Positions 11,626 to 22,300 of a DNA stretch of 64,000 bases are shown here, in pieces. A program made the translations under genes and the position numbers. Origin of the DNA: Mactra quadrangularis (taxonomy: Eukaryota > Mollusca > Bivalvia > Venerida > Mactridae); the NCBI GenBank assembly GCA_025267735.1, contig CM046297.1, positions 16,642,011-16,706,010 on the forward strand, given 5' to 3'. Each line of letters opens with the position of its first letter. The first letter of the stretch is position 1. The notes under the pieces are model-generated. The model saw nothing but the letters and a program-made list of their open reading frames with translations. It ran no database searches and was not told the DNA's origin.

Positions 11626-13762
11626 CATTATCAATGCAAGCCTCTATAGAACATGAGCCTTTCCTTCAATAACAAAATTCTGAGTAGTACTGTACCATAG
11701 AGACAAAATTGAAGTCAGAATTCAGAAGTACATTCTGGTAAGCTCATTAATTTCTACAATAAAGCATGCTTCAACTCTAAATGAAATTTCCAACATACTT
11801 CAGCTCATTAAAAAATTCTCTGAGTTAAATGCAAAGACTTGAAGACAAATGTGTTATATTATTTGCTTAAACTTTGCATAGAACATTTTTACGTTTAAAA
11901 ATCAATTGAGAAGCACCTCAGAATTTTATCCTCAGTAAAGATTGTCAGTTAGGAATAGGAGGCAGGGTGCTAATTCATTAAGAATAAACATGATTAATAC
12001 ACATTTTGTCTACATATCAGGGCACAACCTTATCATTTCTAAAATAATAAGGCCAAAAAAATGTATTTATGAGGTTCACATTCATTTTTGGATTTTTATG
12101 CTAATGAACAACACATTATCAAGATATGCACAGTGGCTGACACATTTAGACAGATTTCCTACATGCTTCTTTCACCAGTACTCACCCTTCAAACTAAGAA
12201 TAGTAAGATCCCAGTAACACAAGTAAAAATATACAGCTGAAATAATCCTTTAGGCAACCAATTTTCGAAATTAAGTCTACAGAATTAGAGAGTGTCTGGT
12301 TGCCTGGGACAACCACTTTTCAGTTTGGCAACCAAAATTCTAAAAATGAGATATAGTGTTTGCTCTAAAAATGATCTGTTCCCAAGACTACTTTCATATA
12401 TCCTAATTTTATAGACTGAATATAAATGAGAATGATTAAAATGTAATCTTTAAAAAAATCCAAAATATACAGACTTAAACCAAAGATTTACTAAGCGTAC
12501 GCCTTACTACAATAGAAATGTAGTAAAATACTGGTTTAAAAGACTTGCAGTATGCCTGCAAATTTTCTCCAGATGTTTTACGTTTGTTCAACCTATGGTG
12601 AAAGAATGTTTTGATGTGGTGGTAAAAAGTTATTGAATCATTTCAGCTGATACTGTCAGAATTTTTTCAATAAGCTTATTCTAAGTATGGGAAATAGAAG
12701 TTTATAACGTTGGTTTATCTAAACATACTCAGTAGGTAAGGTGGTAGTGACTAAGTGAGGAAGCACAGTGAGTCTGAAAGGTCAAAACTTCAAGGTCAAT
12801 GTTTCATGGTGTTGATATCTCATAGATTAGGAGTTAAGGCATAACTTTATGATTCATACTCTATGACTGCATGAGAAATTTTAAGAAATCAAAAAGCTAT
12901 GAAAGTTTTATAGACATTCTTGTGGTTACTGTTTTTAAATACTGTTACTTTTCTATGAATATTGAAATAAATATGCAAAACTTTGTATCATGAGCAAATT
13001 TTCTTCATCTCAGCTTCACTGGACATCAAATGACAAAAAATTTTGAAATAAAGAAATATGTATGATTAAATACAGTTCAATGAAGAGAAATAGACTTTCA
13101 ACCTTCATGATAAAATTTCAGGGAGCCAAAACTCAATTTTTCATAATTAAATCATGTGAAATCAAAAGACCAGCACAAAAGAACTATTCTTGTTAATTAG
13201 CTGGTGAAAGAAAACTCATGAACAGGATGCGAAGGTCTTATAAGCTAAACATGTAACCTGTTTTTAAATTCTTAGAACAAAAGTCAGACATAAGTTCACA
13301 CAACTAATTACTATATATTCTTTCAAATGGGCTCTTAACAATGTATATTAAAATAAACAAGGGAAATTTGATCAATGTGATAAAGACAGATAATTAATAC
13401 AATGTGAACAGAGATGCTTCCAGCCTTGTGTAAGGGTAGGCGAGTACTGGTTACAGACAAGGGTCCAGGAAGCTAGGTAAGGGGAAGCTGTAAAATAACC
13501 ATTGTGCAAGTATAAAAAATCAATGTGAACACTAGCAATCAACATAAATAAGGCAACATGTGTTATAATACACCAACACAATTTTAAATTATGAACCCAA
13601 AGCTTTTTCCTTATGTAACAGGGGCAGGTTACAGGAGCCTTCCCCTTCTAAATTTTACCTAAAATTTCGGCAGTTTTCCCCAAATTTGGAGGTCACCTTT
13701 GATTTTTCATTCCCCTTTAAAAGAAAAAGCAATTGCAATAAAATTCCCCCATTGGGCAACAA

Positions 13763-13961
13763 CAAGTTGATCATGTGTTCTATGGATTCCCTCGCACCTT
13801 AATTTTGACAGTTTTAACAAAAAATATTTTTATTTCCTCACTTGCTCATAAAAATTTGGTCAAACTGATATCTAAAGCAATTGAATTAAGATTTTTTTTA
13901 AAATCTTTGTTCACTTGCCCCCGTTTTCCTAGAAAAATCCATAGAACACATGATCAACTTG
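13763..13961. mobile_element. Foldback element, 26-bp perfect inverted repeat
   Basis: Bases 13763-13788 (CAAGTTGATCATGTGTTCTA then TGGATT) are repeated as an exact reverse complement at 13936-13961, with 147 bp between. The perfect arms suggest a recent insertion or active sequence maintenance. No transposase is encoded. Confidence 0.75.
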
Positions 13962-15157
13962 TCGAGGCCTTGTTCTATATTATGTAAGGCCCCATCCCCA
14001 CATACAAAATCAAAGCACTGATAGTGCTGTCCGGAAATGGATTTTACAGGGCAAAATTTGGTGGTGTCATTAGAAAGAGGACTTGCAGGGTCTAAAATTC
14101 ACAAACAAACTGTAAATAACGAAAATCATGAGGCTGATACCGCCCAGAGAATAATGTGAATCAACAGATCATGACTTCCTACACCACAGGTATATGGTCT
14201 ATTTTTAGGCAGTGGAAAATTGCAGGCATGTCTATTTTTAGCACATAAGCGATCCAGATGAATGTACGAAAAGGACAGAAACGGTCAGTGGTTACATAAC
14301 TTGTTATCTATATTTTTGCAGATGAATGGTGGTTCTTAATAGACTTTTTAACAAACTATAAACATCCAGTTACGACAATTCTAGAAGAATAGTTCAAATA
14401 TAATATACTGTCTCTATATCTTAAGCTGTTAAAACTATGTGATTCAAATAGAACTATCAAGTCACTGAGCTAATCTTCAAAGCAAGTGATTAAGTAATTG
14501 GCTTAATATATCAAACAGCATAGGTCAGGGATACCAAAGAAATCTAGATCCAATGAAGCTATGCACAGTTGTTGCCTTAAACCCACAAGCCCAAAACTTC
14601 TGTGAAAATATCTTAGAAGATAGTCAGACTAGTTGAAAAATTGGTTCATTTCTGAATATTTTAATAATTCTATTTAAGGCGATCATTACCATAATTGCTA
14701 ATTCCAATACACTTGTAACACTATTATGACTATACAGTGACCTAATTTATGGCCAAGGGACTGTAAGAGGAACAAGCTGACACATAATGTCATTCATTAA
14801 TAACAACACAAGCCACACATTTTCACATCTAGAAAGCAACAATAGACAAAAACAATGGACAATAGCAACATCATGGTTGGTTTTGAAAAAACATTTCTCA
14901 GAAGGCCAGACAGAGCATTGGTGCCAATGAGTTCAACATCATTTGTCTACAAGTAACTGTGAGACAAAAACACACTGAATTAGTTGCCAAGAGATGATAT
15001 TTCAACAGTGGAATGGTCTGACAGTCTTAAAATAAAGATTTAAAGCACAACGGCTGAAATCATTCATGCGTAACGACTGTGAGTCTGACTCATTTTCGCT
15101 TTTGACAGTAAAAACAATAATTCACTCGGTGAAAAAAATGTAAAAAATCGTCCTCAC

Positions 15158-15242
15158 CCTCTGAAAGTTCCAGATCTAGCTCGGCTAACTTAAGCCTGAC
15201 ATCTTCAGGAACTTGCAATCCAAACGTTTCAACGTCTGCCAT
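15158..15242 (-). CDS. DIP2: DIP2 (disco-interacting protein 2), first coding exon
   Basis: The minus strand reads ACC-ATG-GCA, a good initiation context, then MADVETFGLQVPEDVRLKLA followed by ELDLELSEG. The GG|GTGAGG donor (exon ends at 15158) splits the Gly codon after its first base. Animal DIP2 proteins begin with a short MAD... leader, then (V/L)PxEVRxxLAELELELSEG, and continue DITQKGYEKK; the first coding exon of vertebrate DIP2 ends at about this point. This segment opens the DMAP1-binding domain. The full protein also has two adenylate-forming (acyl-CoA synthetase-like) domains and is linked to lipid metabolism and neuronal development; those parts lie beyond the window. Only 28 residues plus one base are visible, but the match is specific. 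The two promoter motifs upstream support a real 5' end. Confidence 0.9.
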
Positions 15243-15299
15243 GGTTAATCACTAAAATAAATGCAATTTTTCGGTTTAATTGTTCCTCGATGGATTACC

Positions 15300-15352
15300 G
15301 ATTGTCGCCATATTGGATTTTGAGTGAAACCCCACCTCAGTCTCGCGAGAGA
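15300..15352 (-). promoter_or_regulatory. DIP2 core promoter motifs
   Basis: About 60-110 bases upstream of the DIP2 ATG lie CCAATATGGCGAC (minus strand, 15304-15316), a YY1-like site, and the palindrome TCTCGCGAGA (15341-15350), a motif known from housekeeping-type, often bidirectional animal promoters. The start of transcription is not known. No TATA box is evident at the expected position. Confidence 0.65.
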
Positions 15353-16367
15353 ATTCGCGTTTTCATTTACAACGCTTGAATCGTACTCATATACGTTCGA
15401 AATTTTAAGATTTGCATAGAATCGAAACGATAAGACCTTATTTTGATTAAAAATTTATATAGCATTTTTTAACTTATGAATAATGTTAATATAATAACTG
15501 TTGTCTTATTATTTTTTATAGACAAGACTAAAACAAATAAATTGTGAGTTAATGCTGTTAAATCAAAGGGAGGTAACGAATACATTTACGTTTACTACGA
15601 TAACATGGTTATTTCCCCTTGACAGAATATCTTCAGCCTTCAGGACAAGACCGATTTTTTATTGAATCTAAAATTGAATGTCATTGTTTTGCATTAAGTA
15701 AATAAAATATTTACTTATATCGTATCATTAAGATGCTTGATGTGTGTTTTAAATTCAATCAAAGTTATGCGAAATAGATTTTTTTATAAAGTTAGGCATA
15801 CAGTACAGAACTGGTTGTTTATGAATACTATGTTTAGATTTTGATTATTTGAAAACCTATAACAGTGTATTTTGATCAGTGATCAGTACCTAACAGTTTT
15901 AGATCAATAATTTTGAAAATTCGTTCATGAAATTACGACAATGCTTGTGAATTATGAATGACCAAAATGCAATCTGACAGCCTGACAACCCAATGATCCG
16001 ATGCGTTTCTAGTTGTCGATCGTACACCAAGTTAGATCATGCAATACTTTAAAAGTTCATCGTGTCTTATATGCATTTAAGTTGGGCATGCATCTCATAT
16101 AACTGACATCTGTCTCACTAAATATAGTGTACGAAGCGTTCGTAGGAGGGATAATGATACTCAACAAAATTCAATTTATACTAATATAATTTAGCTCTAG
16201 AGATTGTGAAACAAGTTCTCTCAACCTTGATTAATCACTTACAAGTCCGCTTCCTGGTTCCCCAGTACTGAGCTACACGTAATAGAATAAAGTTTCTTGC
16301 TCAAGAAAAAATGGGTAGTTTTTAATGGCATTCTAACCAATACAGAGCTGACTATCCAATGCCGATC

Positions 16368-16606
16368 ACTGGCACCAGAGTCCATATCTTATGATCATAA
16401 AATATTGCGTACGTTCCTTTATATAGTTCTATGTGCATACATACATGTACACTACCTAATATATAATATATGTGAATATTATAATTAAAGTATAGTTATA
16501 ACTCGTAGGCCTACACGGTAATGTTTACGAGACCGATTTTTAATTGTGTTTGATGACAAAATATTATATGTGCGTATTTAACGAGTGTAAGGACTCTGGT
16601 GTCAGT
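16368..16606. repeat. Inverted repeat, 16-bp arms
   Basis: ACTGGCACCAGAGTCC (16368-16383) faces GGACTCTGGTGTCAGT (16591-16606), 15 of 16 complementary, with 207 bp between. Possibly a decayed foldback element. Confidence 0.55.
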
Positions 16607-17416
16607 GCCAATGATTACCTTCCAAGGTACGGTAACACTATGCATAAGTTCATATGGTTTTCTAAACACTAATGATTTTTATACTATCGCTACATACATG
16701 CAAAACAACCAAATTCATCGGGGACACAAAGACCACGCATTGCCAACCGGGCCCCGGGACACACTTATAAGAGAAATGCATAAAATCGGCACTGACCACC
16801 AACCGGTCTTTCAATACATATGTGCATTGTGAGCACATGAAAGGGTGGTCCTAGTAGCGTATATGTATGTCTAACTAGTATCTTTTGTAGTGTACAGATT
16901 ACCAAATACATGTATACTGTATAACTTAAAAAAACAGCCATAGCTGGTCACAAAGCCCGATTGTGAAATGATGAGAGCAACACTGACAGGGCAACTTACC
17001 ACTAGAGGAAGAAATATGTCATTTCTATACTCTTAACTTAAAGGTACTAGTTCACAGATTCGGTTAAGATTTTTCTATATTTACAAAATTCAGTTTCTGT
17101 AATTGTGTTAAAAATTAATTCTTAATAATTTTGGACAATCTGACCTATAGATTGCAAGAAATATAGGATAAAAGTCACAAAAATGCACTAAAATTGTCTA
17201 TACCGTGACATACAGAGTAGATTTTTACTTCTTAAAACACCATTATTTGTAGTGGTATGTCAATTTGCACTAAATTTGTCATTACCAAATCACGAATTTC
17301 CTGCTTAAAAATGTTACCAATCATTTTTGAGAACTTTCAGAAAAAGTTGATGTGCAAGTTGAAATCTGTGAATGAGTATATTTGAAGTTAAGTTACAGCC
17401 GAGGTCTGCAAATCAT

Positions 17417-17486
17417 GGGTTTAGCGCAAAATGGTCGTAACTCAAATGCAGAAAAGAGTGAGTAACGTCTGTTTTGCGCTAAACCC
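17417..17486. repeat. Perfect 15-bp hairpin stem
   Basis: GGGTTTAGCGCAAAA (17417-17431) and TTTTGCGCTAAACCC (17472-17486) are exact complements around a 40-base loop. It is not next to a recognised gene end. Either a foldback remnant or a structured RNA element. Confidence 0.65.
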
Positions 17487-17964
17487 GCGAAATGATACAT
17501 CTTTATTGGAGCGGACGGACCCTGGTAAAAACCTAACAGAAGAATCTGAAATTAGAACGGACACTTTACCATATCGCCATAAAGCTAGCTTGAAGGCAAG
17601 TGAGTTCAAGTGCCCTACTATACCTCCTCTACATACGCCCAACCTTAACAGATTTCTGTCCAGAATTGTTGCAGTTTAAATGTCTGTGGGACAATCTTAG
17701 GTTTCAAGCACACAATTTCAGTGGGTTATTTTACGTTTGGCGCCAAATATATTCCGATAAAAATCCATGGTCCGAACTGAGATCAATTCCACGGCCCCTC
17801 GAGTCGTAAGTGGAAAGTCTACCACGTCGCTCTAAAAGCTATAGTTTGAAGACAAGGGAATACAAGTGTCGTAATATACCTCTGCTATATATGTAAGTAA
17901 TGTGTTATATCTGAATAAGCCATAAAATGAAAAACAAAACATTTTTTCTGAAAATTTATGTACA

Positions 17965-17970
17965 TTTATT
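17965..17970 (-). terminator. Candidate polyadenylation signal, ankyrin gene
   Basis: AATAAA on the minus strand, about 520 bases after the stop codon at 18491. It is the only exact AATAAA I saw in that interval. It would give a 3' UTR of roughly 540 bases. Confidence 0.45.
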
Positions 17971-18490
17971 TTCAACAAAAACTGTGAAATGCATGAATAT
18001 CAAACGTAAAATCTATATAATATAACAATATCACACCATAACATCGTTTTAACGATGCACTGGTTGTCTTATTAACAACAGAATCTAACGTTGTCCCATA
18101 ATTTGTTTTCCAAGCAGCAACACAGTTAATTAACCTTTTAGCTCTATATCACCCCTCCATCCATCAATTTTACTTGAACATATTTAAATATAAGCATTCA
18201 ACATCTCATATCAATAGTTTCCGCAAACCAACAAAACATAAACATGAATGATCATGTTCATTACTTTTATGCAAATATAACATAGCACAAGTAATGCATT
18301 ATCTTGCACTACGTTACCCCCTAATGCAACATTTCACGACCATGGACTTCACAGACAAGATACCCTCGAGTCTCCATCATTCCGATGCGCATCGCTTGGC
18401 GCAATTTTTCGAACAACACATGCGCAGTTACGTCAGATCCTTGACAACAAATTTGCAAAACAAAATAACCTAAGTTCGTGAGAATTATGC

Positions 18491-19344
18491 TCACTGGCGG
18501 TTATTGTACTCTATTATTTTAATTTCTGTACTGAACTGAACCACGGTCTTATTTGGTAAAGAAATTTTCCGTCTGTTTGATTCGGCATCGGTGCCAAGAA
18601 CTGGCTGTGTGCTTAACTGTCTTTTGTAACGAATAATTGGACTTCCTGGAGCCGAATTTGGTTTATTATCCTCATTACGTAAGTACAATGGTTTAGCCGA
18701 ACTTGGTGTCGAGAAAGTTGTCGACCTTTGTATATTGGCGTTTTTCCTCCCGAGAGCGGAAGTTGTCGATGCTGTCGACGCATGCGCATTTGTCACGACT
18801 CCATTAGAAGAATGAACATTTTGTTGAGCCAGTAGGCGGGGTTTAAGAATTGGTGAACCAATCGGAGAATCGTCTGAGTCAGAAGAGAATGAAGATCTGA
18901 AAGGAGGTCGTATACATCTTGACACAGGAGTGGTCTTTTCAAAACTGGCAGCTTTTTTATATTCGCCTCTTCTTGTTACTAATGGTGATGACCTTGGTGG
19001 ATTAAGTTCAAGGTCAGCTTTTCCCGGTGATTTCATTTGACTAAAAGGTATAGAGGGAAATTTTGATGATTTTGGTGACATTATTTTTTGTTTAAGTGTC
19101 GGAGACATGGCAAATGGTGGTGACGTCGGCGATGTGTCTTTAGGTGATAATGACGTAGGAGAAAATGGAGAAGTAACGGAACCGGAAGCAGATATTTTTC
19201 TCCCAGAGGTCGCTAGGTATTTTACTTCCGACGAATTACTTCGTAGATGGCGCCTCAGTGCAGCATAGAATTCGTCATCTTGGTAAAACAAGTTATGTTT
19301 CTCATCATTCAGTAGCCACATTTTGTCGATTTTACAATCGTAAC
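18491..19344 (-). CDS. Ankyrin gene, last coding exon (Ser/Pro-rich tail)
   Basis: Acceptor TATTTTCAG|GTTACG joins to give GYDCKIDKMWLLNDEKHN. The exon then encodes an uninterrupted 283-residue tail ending EIKIIEYNNRQ and TGA at 18491-18493. The opening (DDEFYAALRRHLRS) is likely the helical cap of the ankyrin stack; the remainder is low-complexity Ser/Pro/Thr sequence. Confidence 0.88.
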
Positions 19345-22300
19345 CTGAAAATAGATATCGTGTTCTTTAAAATACAAACGAATAACCACTAAATGTAAAA
19401 TTTTGAAGATTTTAAGTGGACACCATCTTGAGTTAATGCTTTACAATTGCGCTGATTTGTCTCCCGACTGCAACATATAGGAAGGGGGGGGGGGGGGTAA
19501 CATTTGCCTTGCACAAATTGCAATGAAAGACCGACTATAGCCATATCAAATTGGCTGACGTCATTAAACTTTTGTTAGCGCTTTTGAACATTCAATATGA
19601 AAATACTGCGTCATTGATACAAAAAGGTTTATAGTAATAAAAGTAATAAAAAAATGTAGCAGTGTCATTTTTGTGAAATAGCGACTCACTTAAAATGAGT
19701 CAGAGTTGAAGAAAAGAAACAAAATGTAAAAAAATCACATATGAACTAGAGTTTACTTCCTGAAATGACAAAGTTGAGGGGAATAAAGATGATGGATTCG
19801 ACAAGTCAATTATGACGACTTCAACAGATATAAATATTCGATTTATTGATTACAGTACATGTTTTAATAAAATTAATGAAATCAACATTAATCATCAATC
19901 CAAATGAATGACACAAATGTCATATGAAGCAGACGTAACTAATCGGTCATTTGTTTAAATGCCGAAATGGTAACTGACGGTTCATACTTAAGCTTGCATC
20001 GCCGTACCTAAAGCAGCGAAATGGGCATTGTTAGAAGCGTCATGTTTTTTATAACAATGTGTTATAATGTGAAACAAGAACCTCATTGTTAGAATGCAAT
20101 AAAAGCAGTATTGTTTGAAAATGACAATTAAAGTTTAATTACAACACCTCCATGTTCGTATAAGAATGACCTACTGACACTTTAGACTTTAAATTTCTTT
20201 TTGTCGACTAATATTAATTATTGCGACCTAGATTATACCAGGACGCCATTAATAAAATATTTCAGTCAACTTGTCAAGTAATTTAATGAACATGCCTGTT
20301 AGAATATCAAATTCGTTATATCTATGCATATCAGTTAAACTGTTTTAAATTATTAAACAGTAACAAGAAGGAAAACGCCCAAAGAATGCATAATTAATGT
20401 AATGTAATGTCGTTGCTTTTGCATTTTATACAGGCGCACGTATAGAAATTTTAACGCTAAATATATGGGAACAAAATTTAATGCATTTTGTGTTTCAAAT
20501 TCTTTAATTACAAGCGGTTTAGAATATTCGTGGTTAGTTTCTTATAGGCATCATCAATGCCATTTTTATTTGTTCAAATATATTTACATACTTTTATTTC
20601 CTCCAATTACTGAAGGGCATATTGAAGAGCAATTCCAAAAAATAACCTTTTGTACCTTTTGAAAAAAACAAACTGTTTTTGTAATTAAATGAATCAGTTA
20701 ACATACCTGCTGACACCAATCTCTTTGCAAGGTCTAATGTTTTATTACATGGGCTGTGAACGGCAATATATAAAGCGCTGTGACCAAGGGTATCCATCAC
20801 TCTGACGTCACATCCGGCTTTCAGCAGCAAATCAACAGTAGCGTGGCTTCCTTCTCGAATGGCTATCAACAATGCCGTCTGTCCTGCTTTATTCTTTATA
20901 TCTGGAGATGCTGAACCTTAAAATTGTTGAAATAAAACATACATAGACAGTGAGGTTAAATCGTCGTCACGGGCAACCATCGCAATTGTAACTATTTGAC
21001 AAGTTACCTGACCTCAAAATATTGAACAAACTAGGGCTGCGGCGAGTATCCGAGTACTCAGATATTCGCGATCTCGACCAGAAAATCGAGTACAAATACT
21101 CGTCACGTCCGAAATCGTCGGATCGCAATCTCGTTTTGGTAAAAAGGAAAGCACATATTCAGCTTATTTACCACTGAAAACGAGTCGCACTACTAATGAA
21201 AACGTTGATTTATGTAGGGACCGAATTATCTATGTTATCACTGAAAATTCCCATAAAACATCTGACAGTAACGTTTGGAGAATATGGTTTCCCATATAGT
21301 AAAAGCTTTTGTAATATTTTACTCATTATGTTATTACATGATTTCCTGTATGCTTTTCCTATAACATGTGATTCGCGGTTCGGTTTGTGAATCGCTACAC
21401 ATGACTCGCGGTTCGGATTGGATCGCCACCTGCTCAACGATCCACAGCCCTAGAACAAACCCGAACGATTTCAGAGTAAGTCTAGTCTATTTCGGGTATA
21501 CTCGTATTCTTCCTTAACCCATGACTGGTTGCGACATGTGTGAAAAGTAGCCATTTTCTCACCATAACGCGCTAGGGCTATTTCAAGATGATCTAATTTC
21601 ATTACTAATTATCATACAGAATAGCAACTTGGCCAAGTTATTCTCTGGGTGAATGTCTTTCAAAAAAACCAAGTTGAGCCCCGATCCCAGTTACCATGGC
21701 AAAAATTGCAATTTTCGCTCTTTTTCCATCCCACATTTGCATTTCAAACAGTAATATTTTCCAAAATTGAGGTCTAAAGTGCCAGGTCTTTTCAGAGACT
21801 GAAAACATGTTTTCTTATCAGCATTTGGCGCTATTTCTCTGCACTCAATGACCCCGATTTTATTCTGGCGATGAGGGGCGCTGCAACCCCAGCAACAAAG
21901 GGGGGGGGGGCACATACCCCTTCGGAACCCCCCTGAGACATCTTTTGATGGGGGAGGCGCGCGAAAAAAAGCTCATTTTTGGGGGTCAACTTTCTTTTAG
22001 TGAAATCCACTAAATCTAGTTAAAAAGCATCATTTTCAAGGCTGTAACGGCCATTTAGAGGGGGGGGGGGGAGTCTAAACACGCCAAAATGCGTCATTGA
22101 GCGTTAAAGGGTTAAATGCTATTGCGGAACATATTAGTAGAGATAGATAGATACATTTATTTCAGCATTTCAAATGACCCGATTGTCGCAAAATATCTAT
22201 GGGTGGTAAAGGGCTTTCAATTAAAATGGTATACAGTTACTTTAAAAACTATTTTTATGAAATACATGTCATTCATTAAGAGTTCGGTATCTTTAAGAAT

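Larger units (their letters stand above)
1..15157 (-). other. Inferred first intron of DIP2 (repeat-filled)
   Basis: Everything below the splice donor of the DIP2 first coding exon should be intron until the next coding exon. I looked on the minus strand for the expected continuation of the DMAP1-binding domain (a stretch like DITQKGYEKK) and did not find it, so the intron probably runs past base 1. The interval holds SINEs, MITEs, a Tc1 pseudogene, a Harbinger-like element and simple repeats, listed separately. Stretches between those entries are AT-rich, with no convincing exon. That it is one intron is an inference. Confidence 0.5.
15353..17960. other. Intergenic, DIP2 to ankyrin gene 3' end
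   Basis: No convincing exon. It holds an SINE-tail-like fragment near 16245-16315 (GTTTCTTGCTCAAG, also at 61800), two inverted repeats (16368-16606 and 17417-17486) and a weak direct duplication (near 17575-17635 and 17835-17890, both with GAAG(G/A)CAAG...ACAAGTG...TATACCTC). Confidence 0.5.

Noticed and set aside
20465..20662. Plus-strand frame overlapping the ankyrin exon 3 region
   Set aside because: AT-rich intronic frame without start context or splice support.
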